Source: Pseudomonas viridiflava (GTDB taxonomy: Bacteria > Pseudomonadota > Gammaproteobacteria > Pseudomonadales > Pseudomonadaceae). From it: a DNA stretch of 64,000 bases. A program made the translations under genes and the position numbers. Positions 34,226 through 41,034 of the stretch are shown piece by piece (positions within the stretch are counted from its first letter, which is position 1; each line of letters begins with the position of its first letter). The stretch lies in NCBI RefSeq assembly GCF_900582625.1, contig NZ_UTIQ01000327.1, positions 682,001 through 746,000 of the forward strand. The letters run 5' to 3'. The notes beneath the pieces were generated by a model. The model was given only the letters and a program-made list of their open reading frames with translations. It was not told the DNA's origin and made no database searches.

Positions 34226-34356
34226 ATGCACAGTCTCCTCATGGGATCGGCGTAAACCGACACTCAGGGAGTAAAGACGGCACTTTTAGAATTCGCCAGC
34301 ACTAGGCCATATCGCTGCATCAAGCTAGGCTTGTCGCTCATGTTCGAGGATTTTCG

Positions 34357-34854
34357 ATGACTGAAAGCTTTTCTGCGCGCACCCCGCAACAGGCTGTTGC
34401 CGCCCTGCTGGACCGCTACGCGCCAGCCCGTTTGCTGGTAGTCGGTGCCAACGATTTTCCCGCCGTGCAAGCGTTCCAACAGGCCCACCCTGACAGCGTG
34501 TGCGCGTTCGCCCCGGCGGGCCCGCTGCCTGCCGAATTGGCCGCGCAACGCTTCGACCTGGCGTTGATTGCCGACTGCCTGGAACACCTGCCCAAACGCA
34601 CCGGCCTGGAACTGCTGGGCGGCATTCGCAATCTCAATGCCAGTCGCCTGGCCGTTTTGGTCGACCTGCCCGCCTGCGGATTGCTCGACACCGACCTGTT
34701 CGCCCTGGCACTGCAAGCCAGCGAACGCTTCCAGCGCGACGCTCAGATTCTCACCCTGTTCACCTACGACTTGCGTGAGTACAAACAGGTGCCGGACTGG
34801 CTCAACGCGAAGTTTTGGGCCAATCCGGAAAATTTCGGAAAGTACTGGTGGTAG
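34357..34854 (+). CDS. DUF6231-type hypothetical protein
   Basis: 165 residues, cytoplasmic, with an alternating pattern resembling a degenerate methyltransferase fold (ARLLVVGANDFPAVQAFQQ, FDLALIADCLEHLPKRTGLELL, LAVLVDLPACGLL) and an aromatic C-terminus FWANPENFGKYWW. I recall this type as a Pseudomonas-specific family, DUF6231; there is no SAM-binding glycine motif. GAGGA precedes the ATG. The YchJ-like gene starts five bases after its stop, so they are probably co-transcribed. Confidence 0.75.
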   Translation: MTESFSARTPQQAVAALLDRYAPARLLVVGANDFPAVQAFQQAHPDSVCAFAPAGPLPAELAAQRFDLALIADCLEHLPKRTGLELLGGIRNLNASRLAVLVDLPACGLLDTDLFALALQASERFQRDAQILTLFTYDLREYKQVPDWLNAKFWANPENFGKYWW

Positions 34855-34859
34855 CGTTC

Positions 34860-35354
34860 ATGCCTGCTTCGCCAACAACACAAGCCCCCGACACCGCCTG
34901 CCCCTGCGGCAGCGGCAATTTGCTCAGTGCCTGCTGCGGCCATTACCACGACGGCACACCCGCGCCGAGCGCCGAAACCCTGATGCGCTCGCGCTACAGC
35001 GCCTACGTGCTGGGCCGCATCGACTACCTCAAAAGCACCACCCTGCCCGCCCAACAGCCCGCGCTCGACACCGAAGCCATGCACGTGTGGAGCGCGCAAA
35101 GCACCTGGTTGGGCTTGGAAGTGGAAAGTGCCGAAGTGCACGGCGGCAAACCCGAGCACGCCTTTGTCACCTTCACCGCGCGCTGGCACGACGGCGCCGG
35201 CGAACACGCGCACCGGGAGCGGTCGGGGTTTGTGCAGAACGACGGGCGTTGGTATTTCATCGACAGCACGGTGCCATTGAAGGCAACACGCAATGATCCG
35301 TGTCCGTGTGGCGGTGGTTTGAAATTCAAGAAGTGTTGCGCGGGATTTGTTTAG
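34860..35354 (+). CDS. YchJ-family protein with two SEC-C motifs
   Basis: 164 residues. A cystatin/NTF2-like core lies between an N-terminal SEC-C motif (ACPCGSGNLLSACCGHYH) and a C-terminal one (RNDPCPCGGGLKFKKCCAG), each a zinc-binding site like the one at the SecA C-terminus. This is the UPF0225/YchJ layout. Function unknown; SEC-C motifs in SecA bind ribosomes and SecB. Start ATG 34860, five bases after the preceding gene. A second SEC-C protein follows 1.3 kb downstream. Confidence 0.88.
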   Translation: MPASPTTQAPDTACPCGSGNLLSACCGHYHDGTPAPSAETLMRSRYSAYVLGRIDYLKSTTLPAQQPALDTEAMHVWSAQSTWLGLEVESAEVHGGKPEHAFVTFTARWHDGAGEHAHRERSGFVQNDGRWYFIDSTVPLKATRNDPCPCGGGLKFKKCCAGFV

Positions 35355-35379
35355 CGAACGCGGATAGCGCTCAACACTA

Positions 35380-35440
35380 TCGAGGCTGAAGCCTCTCCCA
35401 CAGGGCAACGATTTAGTGTGGGAGAGGCTTCAGCCTCGAT
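35380..35440. repeat. REP pair (BIME), CGAGGCTGAAGCCTC type
   Basis: TCGAGGCTGAAGCCTCTCCC and inverted GGGAGAGGCTTCAGCCTCGA separated by about 20 bases, near-perfect. Confidence 0.9.
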
Positions 35441-35444
35441 GCTT

Positions 35445-36005
35445 TTATTCCTGCATTTTCAAATGCGAAATATCTGGCGGCGGGCCGGCCGGGGCGGTTT
35501 TCGCCTGGCCCATATCGCTGCCCGCTGGCGCCAGGCTGAACTGGCTGAGGTCAACCTTTGGCGCGACCGGCTCTGGCTTCTGATCTTGTAAATCGACACC
35601 GACCGGCGCGATGCCGAAGTCGGGTGCCTCCACGTCGCTGAACGCGGCCATGTATTCGTCACGCGGGGCGACGACCAGGGGTTTCGGCGTACCAGCAGAA
35701 GCGGCGGACGCTACCGGAGCAGGCGCTGGCGGCTCGTAAGGGGGCGGCGGCGCCATTTCCACTTCTTCGATTTCGACGTCCATGTTGCAGACCTCGACCA
35801 CCGCACCAGCACGTTCGATGGTCGCCCGGTATTTTTCTGCGGCGGCTTCGTCGAGGTTGTTCTTGATCACCAGGCGGCGCCCGGAAAACAGCAAGGCAAT
35901 GCGCTGGGCATCGGCCTGGAACAGCTTGGCCATATTGGCTTTCACCAGGTCCAACTGGGCGCCTGGCACCAGTTGTCCAGAGAAAGCGATCTCGTAGCGG
36001 CTCAT
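35445..36005 (-). CDS. Hypothetical protein with proline-rich linker
   Basis: 186 residues. The N-terminal 70 residues (MSRYEIAFSGQLVPGAQLDL, LFQADAQRIALLFSGRRLVI, AAAEKYRATIERAGAVVEV) fold like a small alpha/beta domain similar to the sensor domains of FKBP- or TcpQ-like proteins but I cannot place it firmly. Then an acidic segment, a proline/alanine linker (PPPPYEPPAPAP) and a charged tail (PDISHLKMQE). GGAG precedes the ATG. Known to me only as a conserved Pseudomonas hypothetical. Confidence 0.7.
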   Translation of the reverse strand: MSRYEIAFSGQLVPGAQLDLVKANMAKLFQADAQRIALLFSGRRLVIKNNLDEAAAEKYRATIERAGAVVEVCNMDVEIEEVEMAPPPPYEPPAPAPVASAASAGTPKPLVVAPRDEYMAAFSDVEAPDFGIAPVGVDLQDQKPEPVAPKVDLSQFSLAPAGSDMGQAKTAPAGPPPDISHLKMQE

Positions 36006-36149
36006 CGTCACACTCCTTTCCGAGGCGGCCTGTCCGAGGCGGGTCCGCGTTTCACACGCGATCAAGTATGGCGTAGATTTTTTTATATAAACAACACGTT
36101 GCCCGGAACCTGCGGCTTGCGACACACTCGGGCAACTAGGGAGTTCGCC

Positions 36150-36644
36150 ATGCGGCAGCGCGCCATCCGCAGCACACACATCGCCATCATTTTTTTGCTT
36201 AGCCTGGCTTCGGGCTTGGGCGGCTGCTCGTGGTTCGCCGGCGACCTGCAAGACCCCACGGTGCAGTTGCAAAAAGTCGATGTGATCAAAGCCAAACTGG
36301 TGGAGCAGGAGTTTCTGCTGCACCTGCGCCTCGACAATCCCAACGACCGCGATCTGCCCATTCGAGGCATGACGTTCAGCCTGTACCTCAACGACATCAA
36401 ACTGGCCGACGGCGAGTCCGACGTGTGGGCCACCGTGCCGGCCAACGGCCACCGGCGCATCAAGATTCCGCTGCGCACCAACCTCTGGCGCAACCTCAAG
36501 CCCATCGCAAAAATGCTGGAAAAACACGACCAGCCGATCCGCTACCGCTTCTACGGCGTGGCCGAAACCGGCGTGTTGTTTGGTGCGAGCGTGCACCTGG
36601 AGCGAAATGGCGAGATAATTCCCGGCGATTTTATTCCGGAGTAA
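36150..36644 (+). CDS. LEA type 2-like lipoprotein
   Basis: 164 residues with a lipobox LGGC after a signal peptide (IIFLLSLASGLGGC). The rest is the water-stress/LEA14 immunoglobulin-like domain: VEQEFLLHLRLDNPNDRDLP, GMTFSLYLNDIKLADGES, VPANGHRRIKIPLRTNLWRN. Outer-membrane lipoproteins with this domain occur widely in gammaproteobacteria; function unknown. Followed after seven bases by a His-rich SEC-C gene, so likely one transcript. Confidence 0.87.
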   Translation: MRQRAIRSTHIAIIFLLSLASGLGGCSWFAGDLQDPTVQLQKVDVIKAKLVEQEFLLHLRLDNPNDRDLPIRGMTFSLYLNDIKLADGESDVWATVPANGHRRIKIPLRTNLWRNLKPIAKMLEKHDQPIRYRFYGVAETGVLFGASVHLERNGEIIPGDFIPE

Positions 36645-36651
36645 GTCTGCA

Positions 36652-36858
36652 ATGAGCCAAGAACCCCACGTCCACGGTCCTGACTGCAACCACGACCATG
36701 ATCACGACCATCACCACCACGACCACGGCCACGTGCATGGCCCGGAGTGCAACCATGGGCACCAGGAGCCGGTGCGCAATGCGTTGAAGGATGTGGGTCG
36801 TAATGATCCGTGCCCCTGTGGCAGCACGAAAAAATTCAAAAAGTGCCATGGGGCGTAA
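36652..36858 (+). CDS. Histidine-rich SEC-C protein
   Basis: 68 residues. The first half is almost entirely His and Asp, built of two copies of a VHGP(D/E)CNHxH unit around an HDHDHDHHHHDH run. The second half ends in a SEC-C zinc site (RNDPCPCGSTKKFKKCHGA). It could be a zinc or nickel buffer or chaperone that docks through SEC-C. It follows the LEA14 lipoprotein gene closely. The 84-bp palindrome A follows 17 bases after its stop. Confidence 0.85.
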   Translation: MSQEPHVHGPDCNHDHDHDHHHHDHGHVHGPECNHGHQEPVRNALKDVGRNDPCPCGSTKKFKKCHGA

Positions 36859-36875
36859 CTAGACGATCGGCTGCG

Positions 36876-36959
36876 CGTCGGCCTGGCTGCGTTAAAAAAA
36901 CGTTTTGAATGCTCATGGGCTCCAGCCCAGTGCGCTTCAAAACGTTTTTTTGCCTTGCC
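36876..36959 (-). repeat. 84-bp modular palindromic element, copy A
   Basis: On the minus strand it reads GGCAAGGC, a 16-base arm AAAAAAACGTTTTGAA, a core beginning GCGCA and ending ATGAGCA, the exact complement arm, then AACGCAGC-CA-GGCCGACG. Arms lie at 36894-36909 and 36936-36951. Poly-A/T arms give it the form of a two-way terminator. Same ends, core and length as copy B at 21.1 kb. The rest of 36859-37172 holds only this and a REP pair. Confidence 0.8.
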
Positions 36960-37011
36960 AGACCTAGCTCGCTCGATCTTGAGTTTTGGTGCCTGTTGAA
37001 GATCAAGGGCA

Positions 37012-37077
37012 TCGAGGCTGAAGCCTCTCCTACAGGTGAGGTGATTTTGATGTTGTAGGAGCGGCTTCAGCCGCGAA
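37012..37077. repeat. REP pair (BIME), mixed type
   Basis: TCGAGGCTGAAGCCTCTCCT on one side and AGGAGCGGCTTCAGCCGCGA on the other. The two arms belong to the two slightly different REP variants (CTC and CGG stems), so this is a hybrid pair. Confidence 0.8.
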
Positions 37078-37172
37078 TCCCTGCAAACGCAAAACACAGC
37101 CGCTGCGCTGTGTGCTGAACCTTCCCCGCTTCCCTTCAGTCAGTTAACTACACGTCTTAACGGAGCTTTCCG

Positions 37173-37820
37173 ATGATCGATCTGTATTACTGGACCACGC
37201 CCAACGGCCACAAGATTTCGCTGTTTCTGGAAGAGGCCGGGCTGCCTTATAAGGTGCATCCGATCAACATCGGGAAGAACGAGCAGTTCGCGCCGGACTT
37301 TTTGAAGATTTCCCCCAACAACCGCATTCCCGCCATCGTCGATGACGAACCCGCTGACGGCGGTGAGCCGCTGTCGGTTTTTGAGTCGGGGGCGATTTTG
37401 TTGTACCTGGCCGAGAAGACCGGCGCGTTTATTCCCGCCGATTTGCGCGGCCGGCAGGAGTGCCTGCAGTGGGTGTTCTGGCAAATGGGCGGGCTGGGGC
37501 CGATGGCTGGGCAGAATCATCACTTCAATATGTTCGCGCCGGAAAAAATTCCCTACGCGATGAAGCGTTATGTGGATGAAACCGCGCGGCTGTATGGCGT
37601 GCTGAATAAGCAGTTGGAAGGCCGCACGTTCATCTGCGGCGATGAGTACACCATCGCCGACATGATCAGCTACCCGTGGATCGTGCCCCACGAGCGCCAG
37701 CAGCAGAACCTCGACGACTTCCCCAATCTGCAACGCTGGTTCAACGCCATCAAGGCGCGGCCGGCGACGGTGCGTGCCTATGCATTGGCCGAACGGATCA
37801 ATCCGCAGCCGAAAAAATAA
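37173..37820 (+). CDS. Glutathione S-transferase-like disulfide oxidoreductase (YfcG/Nu class)
   Basis: 215 residues. Thioredoxin-fold N-terminal domain (YYWTTPNGHKISLFLEEAGLPYKVH), the glutathione-binding NNRIPAIVDDEPADGGEPLSVFESGAILLYLAEKTG region shortened in places, then an all-helical C-terminal domain with FWQMGGLGPMAGQNHHFN and TIADMISYPWI. The TTPNGHK motif is typical of Nu-class proteins with disulfide-bond oxidoreductase activity. GGAG precedes ATG 37173. In P. aeruginosa a GST gene also sits next to quiP. Confidence 0.9.
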   Translation: MIDLYYWTTPNGHKISLFLEEAGLPYKVHPINIGKNEQFAPDFLKISPNNRIPAIVDDEPADGGEPLSVFESGAILLYLAEKTGAFIPADLRGRQECLQWVFWQMGGLGPMAGQNHHFNMFAPEKIPYAMKRYVDETARLYGVLNKQLEGRTFICGDEYTIADMISYPWIVPHERQQQNLDDFPNLQRWFNAIKARPATVRAYALAERINPQPKK

Positions 37821-37916
37821 CGCCCGCCCAACGCCCGTGGTCGCTTGCGCGGCGGCGGGCGCCTCACTAACGTAGCGCCTGCCGTTTTTTATTGATTCTT
37901 GCAGGAGCTTCACACC

Positions 37917-40445
37917 ATGGCGTCGCCATTCTTCACGCGTCTCACAGCTGCCGCCGCCCTGGTGGGCGCCGTGAGTCTCAGCGGGTGTCAGAGTTGGCTC
38001 GACAGCCACTACGCCGACAGCCTGCCGCCCACCACCGGCATTCAGCCGGTTAAAGGGTTGGCGCAAAGCGTGTCGATCCGGCGCAACGCCATGGGCATGC
38101 CGCTGATTGAAACCACCACCTTCCACGACGCCCTCTTCGCCCTCGGCTATGTGCATGCCGGCGACCGCCTGAGCCAGATGGTGGGCATGCGCCTGATGGC
38201 CGAGGGACGTTTGTCGGAAATGGTCGGGCCGGGCGCGCTGGAAATCGACCGCTTTATGCGCGCGGTAAACCTCAAGCAAAGCGCCGACGTGCTGTACAAA
38301 AACGCCTCGCCGCGCATGAAGAAGTTCTTCGAGGTGTATGCCCGTGGGGTCAACGCTTACCTGTACCGCTACCAAGACAAACTGCCGATGGACCTGGCCG
38401 AGTCCGGGGTGAAACCGGCGTATTGGAAACCGGAAGATTCGGCGCTGATTTTCTGCCTGATGAACTTCGGCTTGTCGGTAAACCTGCAGGAAGAAATCGC
38501 CTCCCTGGCGCTGGCGCAAAAAGTCGGCAGCGACAAGCTCGCCTGGCTGACGCCCACCTACCCCGACGAACCTTTGCCGTTCGAAGAAGCCGACAAGCTC
38601 AAGGGCTTGGTGCTCAGCGGGCAGATTCAGGGCTTGGGCGCGCTCGGCAAGGTCACCGAACAAATTGCCGGGCTGGACATGCTCGGCGTTGCCGCGTCCA
38701 ACAACTGGGCCATCGCACCGCAGCGCAGCCGTGGCGGTAAAAGCCTGCTGGCCAACGACACCCACCTGCCGATTTCCATGCCCTCGGCGTGGAACTACGT
38801 GCAAATCCGCTCGCCGAAATTCCAGGCCGCTGGCGTCTCGATTGCCGGTGTGCCCGCCGTGGTCGCAGGCTTCAACGGCAAGCTGGCGTGGGGCATGACC
38901 ATGGTCATGGGCGACAACCAGGACCTGTTCCTGGAGAAGATCAAACGCCAGGGCAGCCAGGTGTTATACGAGGCCGACGGCAAGTGGGTGGCCGCCAAGG
39001 TGCGGCAGGAAACCTTCTTTATCAAAGGCCAGCGCCCGGTGCGCGAAGCCATTTATGAAACCCGCCACGGCCCGCTGCTCAATAGCGTGCTAGGCGAGCG
39101 CAAACATATGTTGCAGCCACTGCAAATCAGCAGCGGTTACGGCCTGGCGCTACAAAGCGCGTCGCTCGACGGCGACAAAACCCTGGATGCGTTCTTCAAC
39201 CTGTCGCGCGCGCAATCGGTGGACCAAGCCTTCGACGCGACGCGTGAGATTCGCGCCATCCCGCTGAACCTGGTGTTTGCCGACGCGCAGCACGTTGGCT
39301 GGCAAGTGACCGGCCGTTATCCCAACCGCCGCGCCGGTGTGGGCCTGCTGCCATCGCCGGGCTGGAATGGTCAGTACGACTGGGACGGTTACGCCGACCC
39401 GATGCTGCACCCCTACGACCAAGACCCCGCACAAGGCTGGCTGGGCACCGCCAACCAACGCACCATTCCCCGTGGCTATGGCATGCAGTTGTCCAATTCC
39501 TGGTACTACCCGGAACGTGGCGAGCGCATCGCCCAGTTGGCGGGCGCCGGCAAGCACGACGCGAAAAGCATGATCGCCATGCAGTACGACCAAACCTCGC
39601 CGTTCGTGGCCAAGCTGCAAGGGATGTTCGAAGCGCCGGGCATGGCCCAGCCACTGAAAAAAGCCATCGACGCCCTGCCCGCTGCCGACCGCGCCAAAGC
39701 CCGTGAAGCCTATAGCCGCCTGATGGCGTTCGACGGCAACCTGCGCGCCACGTCGGCCGACGCCGCTCTGTACGAAGCCTTCCTGCAGGAAAGCATGCGC
39801 CAGACCTTCCTCGACGAACTGGGCCCGGACACCAGCGCCGCGTGGAAAGCGCTGGTCGATACCACCGACCTCTCCTACTCGGCCCCTGCTGACCATTTGC
39901 TCGGCCGCGACGACAGCCCGTTCTGGGACGACGTAAAGACGCCGCAAAAAGAAGACAAGCCCGCGATTTTGGCGCGCAGCTTGGCGGCAGCGGTGAACCT
40001 GTGTGAAAGCAAATTGGGCGCCGACCGTGCGGCCTGGCAATGGGGCAAGCTGCACAGCTACACCTTCGCCACCGACTCCACGCAAATGGCCAAGTACATG
40101 AGCGGCAGCGACGCCACCGGGGTGAACGCCATCAAGGGGTATCTGGACCGTGGCCCGTACGCCGCTGGCGGCGACCACACCACCTTGAACGCGGCGGCGT
40201 ACCACTGGGGCAAAGACTTCGATACCTGGCTGATTCCGGCCATGCGCATCGTTGTCGACTTCGCGCAACCGGAACCGATGATGGGCCTGAACAGCACCGG
40301 CCAATCCGGCAATCCGGCGAGCCCGCACTATGCCGATGGCATTGATGCCTGGTTGAAAGGCCAGTACATGACCTTCCCGTTCCAGTCGCAGAATCTGGAC
40401 AAGGTGTACGGCACCAAACGGCTAATGCTTACGCCGGGTAAGTGA
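37917..40445 (+). CDS. quiP: QuiP-type penicillin/homoserine-lactone acylase
   Basis: 842-residue Ntn-hydrolase precursor that is self-cleaved before the nucleophile. The nucleophile Ser 261 is in VAASNNWAIAPQRS, preceded by the N-terminal alpha chain. GVPAVVAGFNGKLAWGMTMV and DNQDLFLEKI follow, and HYADGIDAWLKGQYMTFPFQ near the C-terminus is typical. A lipobox LSGC (Cys 24) suggests lipidation. The QuiP assignment rests on length and on the order GST-quiP, which matches P. aeruginosa; substrate (long-chain AHLs or others) is inferred. ATG 37917 has CAGGAG upstream. Confidence 0.85.
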   Translation: MASPFFTRLTAAAALVGAVSLSGCQSWLDSHYADSLPPTTGIQPVKGLAQSVSIRRNAMGMPLIETTTFHDALFALGYVHAGDRLSQMVGMRLMAEGRLSEMVGPGALEIDRFMRAVNLKQSADVLYKNASPRMKKFFEVYARGVNAYLYRYQDKLPMDLAESGVKPAYWKPEDSALIFCLMNFGLSVNLQEEIASLALAQKVGSDKLAWLTPTYPDEPLPFEEADKLKGLVLSGQIQGLGALGKVTEQIAGLDMLGVAASNNWAIAPQRSRGGKSLLANDTHLPISMPSAWNYVQIRSPKFQAAGVSIAGVPAVVAGFNGKLAWGMTMVMGDNQDLFLEKIKRQGSQVLYEADGKWVAAKVRQETFFIKGQRPVREAIYETRHGPLLNSVLGERKHMLQPLQISSGYGLALQSASLDGDKTLDAFFNLSRAQSVDQAFDATREIRAIPLNLVFADAQHVGWQVTGRYPNRRAGVGLLPSPGWNGQYDWDGYADPMLHPYDQDPAQGWLGTANQRTIPRGYGMQLSNSWYYPERGERIAQLAGAGKHDAKSMIAMQYDQTSPFVAKLQGMFEAPGMAQPLKKAIDALPAADRAKAREAYSRLMAFDGNLRATSADAALYEAFLQESMRQTFLDELGPDTSAAWKALVDTTDLSYSAPADHLLGRDDSPFWDDVKTPQKEDKPAILARSLAAAVNLCESKLGADRAAWQWGKLHSYTFATDSTQMAKYMSGSDATGVNAIKGYLDRGPYAAGGDHTTLNAAAYHWGKDFDTWLIPAMRIVVDFAQPEPMMGLNSTGQSGNPASPHYADGIDAWLKGQYMTFPFQSQNLDKVYGTKRLMLTPGK

Positions 40446-40524
40446 AGAACTTTCGTCGAGGCTGGCGGAACTATTCGTACAGCCGCTGACTCAGAGAAAG
40501 TGGACTTACTCCATAGATCTTTTT

Positions 40525-40551
40525 AGGGCACCTTCGGGTGCCCTTTCTTTT
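40525..40551 (+). terminator. Intrinsic terminator of quiP
   Basis: AGGGCACC-TTCG-GGTGCCCT with an eight-base-pair stem, TTCG tetraloop and a following TTCTTTT run, 80 bases after the quiP stop. Confidence 0.88.
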
Positions 40552-40645
40552 GGTTGGTAGAACGTGAAAACAGGTTTGGAGCCCACGCACGGTTGAACTT
40601 TGCCGGGTGGCGTTGTTCAGACCTTATGCATCGTTTGATTCTCCG

Positions 40646-40672
40646 GGCGCCACCTAAGGCGCCTATTTTTTT
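40646..40672 (+). terminator. Orphan terminator-like hairpin
   Basis: GGCGCC-ACCTAA-GGCGCC followed by TATTTTTTT, 95 bases beyond the quiP terminator and with no gene between. It could end a small RNA transcribed from about 40560. Confidence 0.4.
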
Positions 40673-40726
40673 GCCTGGGATTTGGTGATTTGCCTGGCGC
40701 ACCTGCTTTTTCATCGCCCAAAAAGA

Positions 40727-40789
40727 ATCGCGGCTGAAGCCGCTCCTACAGGACGGTGGAGTTCTGTGGGAGCGGCTTTAGCCGCGATT
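40727..40789. repeat. REP pair (BIME), CGGCTTTAGCCG type
   Basis: ATCGCGGCTGAAGCCGCTCC and inverted GGAGCGGCTTTAGCCGCGAT, near-perfect. Confidence 0.9.
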
Positions 40790-40865
40790 GGGCCTGGCCT
40801 GAAAACTAACAAGCACACTGCGCCACACGCTTTTTTTCCCTGCGAGTAAGCGCCAGGCCTCAAGA

Positions 40866-40896
40866 TTCTGGATTCCCGCCTGCGCGGGAATGACGG
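40866..40896. repeat. Single dRS3-like hairpin
   Basis: TCTGGATTCCCGCCTGCGCGGGAATGACGG, one unit of the hairpin family seen at 3.2, 13.6 and 47.1 kb. Confidence 0.75.
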
Positions 40897-40926
40897 TTAC
40901 CCCAGACATTTCCAGTACCCAAAAGC

Positions 40927-41003
40927 ATCGCGGCTAAAGCCGCTCTTACAGGTTTTGTGTGGTCCTGTAGAGCGGCCGGGCGGCGATCCGCTTTAGCCGC
41001 GAT
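40927..41003. repeat. REP pair with interrupted right arm
   Basis: Left arm ATCGCGGCTAAAGCCGCTC is intact. The right arm reads CCTGTAGAGCGG, then an extra GCCGGGCGGCGATCC-like stretch, then GCTTTAGCCGCGAT, so an insertion or duplication splits it. Otherwise 40446-41034 holds only terminators, a dRS3-like hairpin and another REP pair. Confidence 0.7.
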
Positions 41004-41034
41004 TGGGCCCAGCCTGGGGATTAACTACTTGCGA

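Noticed and set aside
37140..38804. Long open frame on the minus strand opposite the GST and quiP genes
   Set aside because: Covers two well-supported genes and a terminator-free junction; no motif.
40523..40714. 63-codon frame on the minus strand beyond quiP
   Set aside because: It consists of the reverse of two terminator hairpins and is not seen with a ribosome binding site; basic composition only.
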